64,000 bases of DNA from the NCBI GenBank assembly GCA_004431415.1, contig QPMI01000255.1:1-64000 (forward strand). Direction: 5' to 3'. Source of the stretch: Cyanophora paradoxa. Lineage: Eukaryota; Glaucocystophyceae; Cyanophorales; Cyanophoraceae. Position numbers and translations under genes: made by a program. Position 1 is the stretch's first letter. Every line of letters begins with the position of its first letter. This document shows, one piece after another, positions 35,701-47,700 of the stretch. Below the pieces are notes generated by a model, which saw nothing but the letters and a program-made list of their open reading frames with translations, had not been told where the DNA came from and ran no database searches.

Positions 35701-38700
35701 TACGACGCGCCGGCCGCCCTGGCCGGCATGGCAACTGGCTTCCAGGCTGACGCCCTGTTCGGTGCGCTGTGTTGATTCCGCGCATTGCGCATGCATTTCA
35801 GAACTACAGCTTTGCACTTAAGCCTAAAGCTTGCAATTGTCTAATTTTCGCTCGCCATTCATTTTGCACTCGTCTGATACCGATGTTCGCTCGCCATTCT
35901 CCGCAGTTCCTGTAACCCTTCTGCAAGTGACGGACGAGATTACAAATCACACCTGCGAGCGCGACACGCAGTCCTCCGGATCAGCACTGTTGCGCGCTTG
36001 GTGCGTTCGATCTCGGTCCACCGCTCGCAGTTTCAACTGCTTTGTCTGACGAGCCTCCCCATAAATATGCATCCAGGGCCTTCCAAGCCACACTTGGCCA
36101 ACGCTTCCGGATAGACTTCACGCGAATAGACCTCGCGCAGGATGGATACATCCGGGTTCGATTTGCCTGCTTTCTCGCTCTGGCTTTCGACGCAAGCTCA
36201 GCCGAGCGCAGGTCTTCGACGGGGAGCGGGCGCAGCAGCGGACCCTGCGAAGGAACCTCCTCCCGGACGCAGCGAGCGCCCTCCCGAACTCCGTGTCGAG
36301 CTTCGGGAGCGTGATGCTGGTGCTCCTGCGCGCCCCCCACGCGAACGCCACCGCTTCCTTCGACGTGGACGCCGTCCAAGGTGAGCTGACGGCCCTTGGA
36401 ATTCGCGGATCGCAACTTGGCTCTGAATCGCGATCGGCGCGTGCGCAGTGTCGGACGTAAACCTCGAGTTCGAGCTGGGGCCCAACAAAACGCTCGTCTC
36501 CGTCCGCCACTCCATCGGGGGCTCCTCCCTCACCTCCGCGAGCTGGTGCGATCGCAAATCCCGCGCCTCCATTCCACTCGCGCAATCTGCGTGGCCTGAT
36601 CGAGGGGCGGCGCTCGCGGGTCCAAGGCTTTTCAGGGTCTCGGACAACACGAGCCTGGTGGAGCTCAAGATCGCGAACTTCTTCTCGTCCGCAAAAATCG
36701 TCCTCTCGGTCGGCACACGCACACGGTTGCCGTCTTTGCGGCGCTCCGCTGCGTCGCTCAATTCGGCTGCGGCCGCAGATCTTCAGCGGGGTGGACTCGA
36801 CGGGCAGCCTTCTCCTCAGCTTCAGCGGAACGTACAGCCAGCTCGTCGCCCAGTACGGATCCGCGGCGTTCCGGACCCCGAGATTGAGCCCCATGTACGT
36901 CAAATTCCAGGACGAAGGCGCAGCGCAAGACAGCCTTGCCGAAACATCTCTTTTCGACGGCTTCGCTCAATATGGTGCCTGAGGCTGCGCATGCCTACGT
37001 TTTCCGCTGGTGATTGTATATTAAGTGTGGCTTACGATCGTCTTCCGCGAACAGTGACGAGCATCGAGGTCCCGGTTAACCAAAGCGCTATAAATCTTGA
37101 GGACGGCTATGAGACGCCGTACCCGGCTGGAGTCAGCCGTACTTGGTAAGCGTCAATTGAATCGGCATCTCAATCTATATCGAACACGGTATACGTATCA
37201 AATTCGGTAGTCTGAACCGAGGCCCGTGTCCGCAGGGAACTTGTCACATCACCTGGATGGCAGATAGTTCTTCGGTTCTCAGACATCTCAACTCTCCTAA
37301 GCAAGGATACTCTCGAAGTGAGCAGCCATGCATACAATTGCTTTCGCGCACTATAGAATTTCTCATTACAACTTGGTTCTATCCTTTACATTCGTGTATA
37401 TGTCTTGAGTATCAATGTCATGCTCTCAAACGCCCCCCCGCCCTCCCCTCTCCTCCCCAGCATCCCTCTCGCTACTTTCATATCATCGAGGCTTAGCCAC
37501 TTAGTGTCTGATTTGCTGCGGCAGGTGCTCGACGAGCGCGGCCTCCTCCTGCAGGCGACCGGGGACAAGCAGCTCCAGAACCTTGCCTTCGCCCACGGCG
37601 ACAGCAACGCGGCCTTCACCGCCGGCGTCGCCTCCAGAGGCGGCCGGCTGTTTGTCAAGCTGCGGGCCGATCGCGACCCTGGCACTTCCGCGGCCGGCTC
37701 CTCGCGCGGCGGCTTTGCCGCCACAGCGCTCGCCAGGCCCCGAGACCTGACCACCGACCGGAACGGGGCCTTCATAGAGATCTGGAACTACCCTTCGCTG
37801 TTCGAGGAACTGTGGTGAGCTCGATTGCCGGCTCGGGCGCGGGCGGCCGCTCCCAAAGGAAGCGCCCGGTTCATCGTTCTTGTTCCTGCGCAGGAGCGTG
37901 CGGGCCGACGAGGGCCAGGAGCTCGTGCTGCACGTCTCCAGCGCCTCCCTCAAGAACGAGGGCGACCTCCTTCGGGTGCGCGCAGCGTGACCCCGCCATC
38001 CGCGAAGGACGCTGCGATTGAGTTGCGCTCAATGGCTCATTCGTCTTGCGCCAGATCTTCGAAGGGAGTGAGCGCGTGCAGGAGCGCGTGCTTCAGACCC
38101 GCGGCAAGAACGAAGACACGCGGACGATCTCGATCAGACCGCAGCACGGGCAGAGTACTAGTGCAGCCACCGTGCATTTCGCCGCGGGCTCCAAGGGTGG
38201 GTTCCGCGGGCCGGATGAGCCCCTATGGGGATTCCGCGTCTTTGCCTTTGCAAGCCCCGCGGATGCTCTCTGCCCCACGAGGATTCTAGAAGCGTCTCCA
38301 AACATCCAGCGACTGACTTTTTCTGCCGCTTCTGTCGGCGCGGGATGCTCCCCCAAATGGTATGCGCACGTCTTTCTCTCGCCGCGCGCGTGCCCTAAGT
38401 TTGCGGCGAACAGGTTTATCGATGGCGCACAGTCCTGGTGGCGGACCCGATTCAACCTGAGTCTCACGCTTGCTTCCTCAAATCCGGCAGTCGGTTTGAA
38501 GGTGATTTTCGAGTTCGGACTGCTGCGCGCGCCCGATCGATTCGCTGTCAGCGGTACTTCTGCGTCTGAATCTGATCGCAGATTGAGAAAGCGGGATCGG
38601 TGGCGGCCGCGACGACCCTCGTCCACGCGCAACCGACGTCCATCGACCTCTCCGACGCCGAAACGGGCATCCCTCCCATCGTGTCAGTCACCTGCAGCGC

Positions 38701-41700
38701 GTTGCCGTGTCCGAGCTTCGAGCTGCAGTACTCCGTCGAGCGTGCGTCTCGATATTCGCAGCTACCACTATCTCTGCAGCGCGCATAACGGCGAGTCTGC
38801 AGCTTTCCCTGGATTTGCAACCGCCGAGTCTACGATTTCTGTTAGTGAGAACGGCAATCCAATCACTCTCCAGCCTCCCTCGATTAACGTCAACGACACC
38901 CGCGGCCGCTATCTCTCCGGACTCTACAAGCACTGGTGTGTCTCACTTTGTGCTCACGATTCATCCAACCGTGACGAGCGTCTCAGGATCATTCAATCGC
39001 CTCTGGGGACGCGTGTCTCGGCGCGCCTGCGGATCCGAACGAGCTTCGGGCGGGACAAGGTCAAGGTCTACGGCTCGAAGAGGATCGAGGGCGGGGCGCT
39101 GCTTCTGGAGACGAGCGGCGCCTTCGACGACGAAGTCGCCGTCGCCTCCGCCACGGACGTCATGTGCATCGTCCTCGAGGCGCGCGGCGAGGGCTTTTTC
39201 GCTGCCGACGTGCTCGCCGGTGCGGCAGACCCCGCCTGGCCCCATTGAAGATGGCCTTGGCGCCCCTCATCCCAGCGTCGTCTGTGCAGAGCGCGGCCGG
39301 GCATTGCAGTCAGACCGCGCCTCCTTCAACAACACGTTCTCGAGCTCCAATGCAACCTCCTGGTGCGCCGCCTTGTTGTGAAATAATTTCTTTTTCTCTC
39401 CTGCACCTTGATTTCATCATAACTCCGACTTCCTATGCCAATCCAGGCTTATTTCCGCCATGCCGCGCGAGCGGATCGAGCTCTCGACGACGACCAGCGC
39501 GGGCTGGACGCGCGTAAAGGTTGGAGCCGCTTGCGTCCACGCCGTGCAGCCACGCGGCCGGACACGGGGTGGTCGCGCGCGCAGGTGTTCGACGGGCCCA
39601 CGCGAGAGTTCCGCATGCTCTACGACGCCCTCTCCGAGAACAGCAGCCCCGAGACGAGCTCGGCCGTCAGCTCCGGCGGCCAGATGCTGATCGATTTCGA
39701 GACGGGAGGCGGCCAGGTCGCTGCTGCGTATAGAATGGGTGCGTCGCAGCACTTTTTCCATGGCTTGTCGCGATCGCGATATTGTTAGAGCAGCGGAAGA
39801 GGTCCATCACTTCACTGATCATGATGTGCTTATGTGCTTATTTTACGCAGTCTCTCTCATGGAAGAAGCTGTTGAGGCCATCGATGCCAGTGGTCGAGGG
39901 GTCCTCTCGTTCGAAATCTCCGCCGCCTTCTTCAACGCGAATGCATCGATGTCGCAAGCGTGGTGCGCCGCGTTGAGTCACTAATCAGCGATTCCACGGC
40001 GAGCAGACCGGCCCGCGGTTGCGAACGCAGGCTCCTGCAGTCTGCACCAGGAATGGTGTCGTTTTTGCATTTTGAAGAAGCGCATCTTGAAGCGAATGAA
40101 ACGCTCATGGTGCGCCTTGGGTCGATCACGAAATGTATTTTGAATTCAATCACGATGCTAATGAACTCCTATCTCTAGGTGTTCGATGACTCGTGGGCAA
40201 ATCCAACCAAGCAGCAACAAGTGATTCGCGGCGAAGTTTCGAGCGACTCTGTGTCGGTCCAAGGCTCCGGGAGCGACCTGTACGTCCTTTTCATAGGAAC
40301 TTCCAGCAGCTCTCTGGGCCTCAAATTCAAGGCCCTCTACCGCTCAGGTGAGTTGCACACTATTTCCCGAACTAAACATTGCAATTGTCCGTCGACGTCG
40401 CGCGGAAATTGAACTAAGTCGTTGGCAGTCGACCGGGCCGCGCTGGAGTCGGTGCAGACATTCGCCGTTGCTCTAGACAGCATCCCCTCGGGCCAGTATT
40501 TCTGGGTCGGTCAGGAGAGGCACTGCGACGGGCGAGAGCTCGCAATCAAGGATTGGTGAGCGCGACCATTGACGCCAGGACACGCCCCGCCGCGTGCATT
40601 TCGCGCCTTGTTCGTGAACTCTCTCGCCTCGTTAGGTCCTTCTCCGCCCGAGGCGGCCCGATAGTCCTTGAGCTCCGAGAGGTGTCTCTGTCGCCGGGGT
40701 CCTCGCTCAAGGTCACTCGAACCCGCGAGACGCCTGTCGCGCGTCTCGGACCGCGCGTGCACGTGACGCGCGGCATCTGCAGGTCTACGACACATCGAAC
40801 CCCCTGGATCCCGTGGAGCTGGGGCGCTTCGAGCTGCAGGGGGTCCAGCGGGGCAGCTCCGTTGCCGTCACGTCGCCCTCCTCGAGGCTGCGCGTGGCCC
40901 TGCAGTGCGGGGTGGGGTCGCGCACGGGCAACTTCACCGCCGCCGCCCGCTCGAGTGCGACCCAGTACTAGTCGCTCCGCAGCTCGGCGCACATTTACTG
41001 AAGCGACACATCGCGCGCGTGCGCGCAGCGTCCGGGGCCGCCATCATCCTTCACGCGGACCTCGCACGCATGGAGGCCGATTTCGGCGACGTCTCCCAAA
41101 TCGCGAGGCAGTACGTCGAGGACGACGAGTCGTGCATGGTCTCCGGTGCGCCCTGCCTCCGCATGCTCACGTGTGCCCGGACGCGTCGCGGTTCCGCGCT
41201 TTGACGCGCCAAGCAGCGCCGCGTCGGTCGATGCTCGGCGCTGCGGGGCTCCACGGATTCGACGTGAAGGCCGCCGTGCCGGGCGCGTTCCTCGTCGTCC
41301 CGGTGCGCCTCGCCTTCTGGGCCACCTCGCGGGACGCGTCCGATGGGGGGCCGTGCACGTGCACGTGCAGCTGGGCGGGCTGCTGCAGGCGCGCGACCTG
41401 GGAGCGCCCTTCTACTTCAAGGCCTCCCTCTCCCTGACGACGCCGGCCGAGAGCGCCGCCCAGGCCCTCTCCACCGTCAGCGTCAGCCTCGGCAACGTCC
41501 CCCGCTCCCTCTGCGAGGAGGGCGCCCAGGCCTCCCTCCAGCAGCTCCGCTCCTTCTTCTCCACCGACACCGGCCACCTCACGGTCCGCCCCGGGCCGGC
41601 CCGCCGCCCGCTCGCGCCGACGGGCCTGGGCGGGCGGCAGGGGGTCTCCGTCGCTCTGCGGCTCGACGGCAAAGCCCCTGCCGCCCCGCTGGCCCTCAGC

Positions 41701-44700
41701 CTGCGCCCCGCAGTGCTGGCCTTCGACGGGCGGCGGAACGGGGACAGCTTCTTCCCGGCGGTCATCGAGGCGCCCCCGAACCTCACCGACGCGACCTCAC
41801 GCACGGGTCACTGGCGCCTGCACGTCTCGTACCTGCCCCGGCTGGCGGCCTCTGGCGACGCCTCAAAAGCGGCCGCCGAGCTCTCGTTCTACACCGAGCG
41901 CAACCAGCAGTCGACCGCCCTCCTGAGCCGGTGAGGCGCTCGAGCCCTTCGAGCTTTGATTCCGCGCGGCCGGTGCTCACTGTTGCTGCCTGCACCTGCG
42001 ACAGGCGGGTGGTGCAGCACAACTTCGCAACCGTCCACGCGAACCTCGCACTCATCATCGGCGCACGCTCCCTCGTGTGCAGTTCCCCGCCACCTCGCGG
42101 CGTCTACTTATGTGCGCACAGTCTCCCGTGCGAGTGGAAGAGATCGCCGTCCTTCGCGCTGGAACCATCATTGCGGTCACTCGCAACTCGGGCCCCTTGT
42201 CAGGCGGCAATGTCGTCACCATTTCAGGGGAATTCCTCGGCGTGGAGGCCGAGCCTTCCGATGTGTACCGGGTCGACCTCTGTGGCGTTCCTGTCGATGC
42301 GATCGTTCGTCCCGCCCCGCCCGCCGTCGCTTGCGATTGCAGGCCAGTGACAACGGGGGCGGGCGGCGCAGCTGCACAGCTCGAGCTCGCAGGTCGTCGT
42401 GCGAGTCGGGGACGCGCGGCGGGCAGCGCTCTCGCAGCTGACGGGGGAGGTCATCGTCTACTCGCGGCTCCTCTTCAGAACCACCAGCATGCCGGAGGCG
42501 TACACGTACCTGCCCCGTGCGCGACGCTTTCGTTCCGATTCCCCAGAGCGCACCGGGCTGCATGCGTGACCCTCACTGCAGCTGGGTCAATCGATTCCGT
42601 GGATCCCGCCTCGGGGCCGTACCACGGCGGAAACCGAGGTCCTTCACATTCAGATGGAAATGAATCCCTGAACCCTCTGACACGTACATTGACGTCGCCC
42701 GCAGTTACAATCAAAGGCAGGTTTTTCGCGGAGAACTGGGATTCCATCTCGGCCGTCACATTCGGCGACTTCGTCGCCGAAATCCTCTATGAATTCGCGC
42801 CCAGCGATCGCCTGGTGGTCGTGCGGGCCCCGCCGGCGAATGCGACGTTTGACGCGACCGTCCCGGTCTCCGTCCGCTCCGCCTCGCGCGGCTCCACCGA
42901 CGTCCTTGCGTGCACCAGCTGCCTCTACAGATACAATCCAGGTGCAGAGGGCGCCGACCTGATGGCGGGACGGGCCCCCTAACGCCGCGCGCGCAGCGTG
43001 CCGAGTGACGGGGGCGGCGCCCAGCAACGGGCGGCTCTCGGGGGGCACCTCCGTGACGCTCCAGGGAGAGTTCTACGCCGGCACCGCCGCCTCGGACGCC
43101 GACCTGACCCTCGCCGGCGTCCCCGTCGCCAGCCTCGCCGGCCTCAACTTCGAGAGCCCGAGCACTCCCGTCAGCTCCCTCGTCGTCGTCACGCGACCCG
43201 CCCCCAACCCGCAGGACGGGAGCATCAACGCCACCTTCGCGAGCCACGGCGTCTGCCTCAAGGGGCCCGGCGCCGTCTGGACCTACAACCCGGAGCCCGT
43301 CCTCGCGTCCATCACGCCGGACCACGGGTCGCGGCACGAGGAGACGGCACGGGCTGTGATCAGGGGCGAGAACCTGGCGGCGGGCGCCGGCGACCTGGAG
43401 CTGGTGCGGCTGGTCTGTGAGGACGGCTCGGTGGTCGCCGGGGCCCCGCTCTCCGTGAACCTCACCCACGTGGAGGTCGCCTTCCCGCCACTGGCGAGCC
43501 GTGCGCAGACCTCGCGCAGCGCCACCGACTGCTCGCTGGAGATGCGCTCCACCAGCCGCGGCCGCGGCGAGCTGCCGCGCGCGTTCCGCTACCACGCCTC
43601 GCCCGGCCTCTACGGCTCGCGGCTGCTGGAGGCGGGGGCGGAGGGGAGGGCGACCACCGTCCAGCTCTCCCTCGTCGACGTCGACCTCGACACCGCCATC
43701 ATCACCGTCTGCGGCCTCCCCTGCGTTTTCTCCGACCGAGGCCTCCCCATCGACCTGCGGAACGGGTCGGTACAAGTCACCGCCGACGTGTTGGGGTGCG
43801 CGTGTGCATGCGCCTGATTTCCGAGCTTGTTTTGCGTTGGGATGACGCTCGGGGTCGCAGCCTTCCCTCGGGTCTGGCGCTGAATTTCGCCTCCACCTTC
43901 GTTGCAATCCAGAGCCAGGCCGTGCCCTTCTGCTCCGTCCGCTTCATCTCCCCTTCCTCCGCAGCTCTGGACGGCGGCGCTCCCACGCAGCTCACCATCG
44001 CGTACGCGTCCAGCCTTGCTAGCGCGACGGCAATTGTGTCGCGCGTCTTTCTCGCGGGCGTCGAGGCGACCGTGAAGCCCCACGACCCCGGCGCCTCGGC
44101 CATCGGGGTGCTGGTCGGGAAATCGGATCGCACGCTCTCCTCTGACGCGTCCGGTCCCGTCCTTGCTATGCTGGGGAGCGGCCAGTGGTGCTCCCGCGCG
44201 CCCTTCAACGCCGATTTCGCGTACCGCGGGAAGGGCTCCCTGCTCCGCATCCTCCCCATCCACGGTCCCAACGCGGGCGGCGTGCGCGCGCGTCGCGCTT
44301 GCTGATTGCGAGATCTAGCTATATATAGAGCGAGCTCAAGAATATCCAGCTTGATTTGTTTCTGCCTGCGCAGTTCCCTGTGACGATCGTTGGATGTGAC
44401 ATGGCCGAAGGCGCCAGCGACGTCGAATCTGTTCAGTTCCAGTGCAAGGGCGAGGCTGCAGCTGGCGGGGCGGCGCCCCCACCGTACAACGTCACTTTCG
44501 GCTCTTCCGACTACACCTGGCGGGATGTCTGGACGGCCGAGGAGACGGCCGCAGTCGCATCTGTCAACGCGACTTGCGGGACGGCTGTTCGGAAAGTTCT
44601 CGCAATCAAGGCTGTCCCAACCGCCACCCTCTCTGCTTTCACGGAATGCAGCGTGGAAGTGAAGTCCTACGTGCGCGGCCGCATTGTCTCAACGGAACCG

Positions 44701-47700
44701 TTTAAGTATCACGCAAGTGCGCGGATGCCGCTGCAGGCCGTTGACGCAAATTCGTCCGTTGACGCAAATTCCTCCGCAGTCGCCCGACTGACACAAGAGC
44801 CCAGTCTTATGAAGGGATACCTCGACGGGGGGACGATTATCACCCTCACCGGGACTGACTTGATCTTAACCGCGGGGACTCAGGCGACTGCACTTGTGGC
44901 CGGCATCTCAGCGAAGATCGTTTTGCGCACTGTTCTGAGCGAGGTGCGCGGAGAAATGCAGGTGGTCCTGAACACAAGCCGGTCCGTTTGCGATATCAAT
45001 TGCACTAGCGCTGCGAGCTCCTTCCTTCACGTTCTTGCGCTCGTTGATCGGCGACTTAGGGTTGATGAAGCTACGCTGGACCTGTCTTCTAGCGCAAATG
45101 GAGTAACGGGCCCAATCGTCCTTTCGTCCGGAGGCAGATCCTTCTCCAGTTCGGGCAACTTCACGTATCGGGTGCCCTGCGTATCCGTACGTCTCCTTCG
45201 ATTCGGGACGCTCACGGCGTGACGCCAGGGGATCTACCGGGCGCGGCCGTCCCTCATGGCGCTGGACAGCAAGGACCGGCAGCTGACGGTCTCGGGGATC
45301 GACCTCCTCTCCGACGGCCTCACCAGCGACGCCCGCCGCCCCCGCGTCTGGGTCGCCGGCCTCGAGGTCCCCGTCCAGATCGACGACAGCCTCGGCCTCG
45401 AGCGCGCCGCCCTCCGCGCCACCCTCCCCAACGCGACCGCCCTCTACAGCGCCGGCATCGACACCGGCCCCGCCGAGATTGTCGTGCAGCTCGCCCGCGA
45501 CGGCGCTCAGCTCACGACACGGCGCCAGCGAGCCCTCCAGTTCGTGGGCATCAAGAGTGTCACGCCGGACGTCGGCTCGACGGAGGGCGGCGAGACGCTC
45601 ACCGTCACCGGCAACTACATCACACCCTCCGCAGACCCCGCAAGCTACGTCGTGAGCCTCGTCAGCGCCGACGGGAGCGCGACGCTACCATTGACCGTCG
45701 CGGAAGTGCGCACCAACTCCTCGAGCATTGTCGTCCTCGTCCCCCGCGCCTCGGAGACGGCCTCGGTGCGGGTCCCCTCCGGACTCTACGACCTTGCCAT
45801 CTCCGCCCGGACGGCGGCCGGCGAGGCCGCCTCGGACTTCAGCAGGCCATCCCTCTTCACGATGTTCGGCATCGACCGCGTCGCCCCCGAGTGGGGCCCC
45901 CTCGATGGCGGCACGCCCCTGACCCTCACCGGGCGCTGGCCCGCAGGCCCTCTCACCTGCTCCGTCAAGGGCGTCCCGGCTGCCCTGGACGCGGTGGCCT
46001 CCGGCGTTCCCCTCGCCTCGGGGACCGTCGTTGCAGCGGCGGCGGGAGCGGTCGTCATCAGAACAGGGAGCGCCCGGGCGGCGAATGTGGCGACCGGATA
46101 CGGGACGGTCAGCTGCCGTGCAGCTGCGGGAACAATGAGCGTATCCTCCCACTTCACATCGTTCATGTACACCGGAGTGCATGACATTCAGCCGAAGTCC
46201 GTCCCCCTCTCGGATGTAAAAACGGTGCGCTGGCCCTGGAATTCAATTCTATCGAGTTCCAGTCAATTTTCCAAGCAAACACTGGAGCTCACTACGAATT
46301 CGTCGCAGGTCACACTTTTCGGAGCGCGGCTCTTCTCATACGACCAGACGGAGGCCCCGCGCGTGACAGTGACCATGGACGGAGATCCGCAGCGCTCTTT
46401 GCAGCTGGGATCCGGTGGAACTTCAAAAGCCCTGCTCTTGTCCAATACATCCGCCAGCGGTGTCCATGTGAGTCGCTGCTGCCGATCGCGAGTCCTTTGA
46501 TAGGAAGCGGCCTGTGATTGATTTACCACAGGAACTTTATGTGACGATTCCGGACACGTCTTCCCTCGGAACTGGCTTCCTCACTTTCACAATAGACAGC
46601 GCGCTGTTTGGTGTGACGCACGACAGCCCGGCAATTGAAGCTGAAGTCTGGGGAATAGATCGAGTCTCACCCTCGGAAGGTGCGTTAAAATTCGCTGCTC
46701 GATATCGATGTCACGATCGTGCACCAAAACACATGCACAAATGCATCCGCTTTCAGGCTCAGTGCGCGGCGGCGACCGCGTGACCCTCGTTGGGAGAAAC
46801 ATGCTCCTTGGCTCCGTGGCCGCTCAGCTCCACTCGTTCTTGATCGGGGGCCTGCCAGCGACACTCGCATCCGACATACAGATAGCTGCCAGTGGCGTCC
46901 AGCGCATTGTGGTCGTCACTGCGTCATCGTGCGACAACCTCCAGTCGGACAGATCGTCGGGTGGCTTGGTGGCCGTGCAAATCGCTTCCGGCGCGTCCGG
47001 GTCGCGGCTGAAGCGGGACCGAATGTTCACCTACTTCGGGCGCTGCCCGTCAGCGAGCAGCACGGACGGGCAGGAACCCGACGCAGGGTTAACGGAGTAC
47101 GATGATGGGCACACCTTCGTGTTCACATTGGCCCTCCCGTTCGAGAAGGCGCTTGCCGACCGGACGCAGTACATTGAGCTGCTGCTGCAGCGGGTAGCGC
47201 AGGCGCTCGGGGTGGCGCGGGGCGACGTCCGCGTCTCGCTGCTGGTAAAGGGGTCCACGAAGTTCCTCGTGCAGGCGACCAGCGCCGCCGCGCGCGCAAG
47301 CATCGACGCCGCCTTCCAGGTGCGGCCCTCTCTTCGCCTTCGACGTTTCCAAGTGCCCACTCTCCTCGCGCTCGTAGGAGCTGGCCTCGAGCGCGTCTGG
47401 CAGCCTCGCTCCTGCCATGAACATCGAAGTCGACGGCTACGGGCTGACTGCGGCGCCGGTTGCCGTCAGCGGCACAGCCGTGTTGCCGACGCGCTGGGCG
47501 TGCGGCGAAAATTACGCCGCCGGCGACGGCTGCGACTGCGGCTGCGGCGTCTTCGATCCCGACTGCGCCTCAGAGCCGGGTGTCTCCAATAATGACATCG
47601 TCTGCTCGGCGGGTGGCTCGCGGTGCGCGAATGCGTCTCCGAATTCGACCTGCCGGTCGGCACCGGTATTAATATTGATGTCGCATCTTGGCGCAGGTAT

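Noticed and set aside
42756-43907. Long minus-strand open frame (383 codons) opposite the TIG array
   Set aside because: The plus strand here encodes clear IPT/TIG domains. The antisense frame is Arg/Gly/Ala-rich, as expected opposite GC-rich coding sequence.
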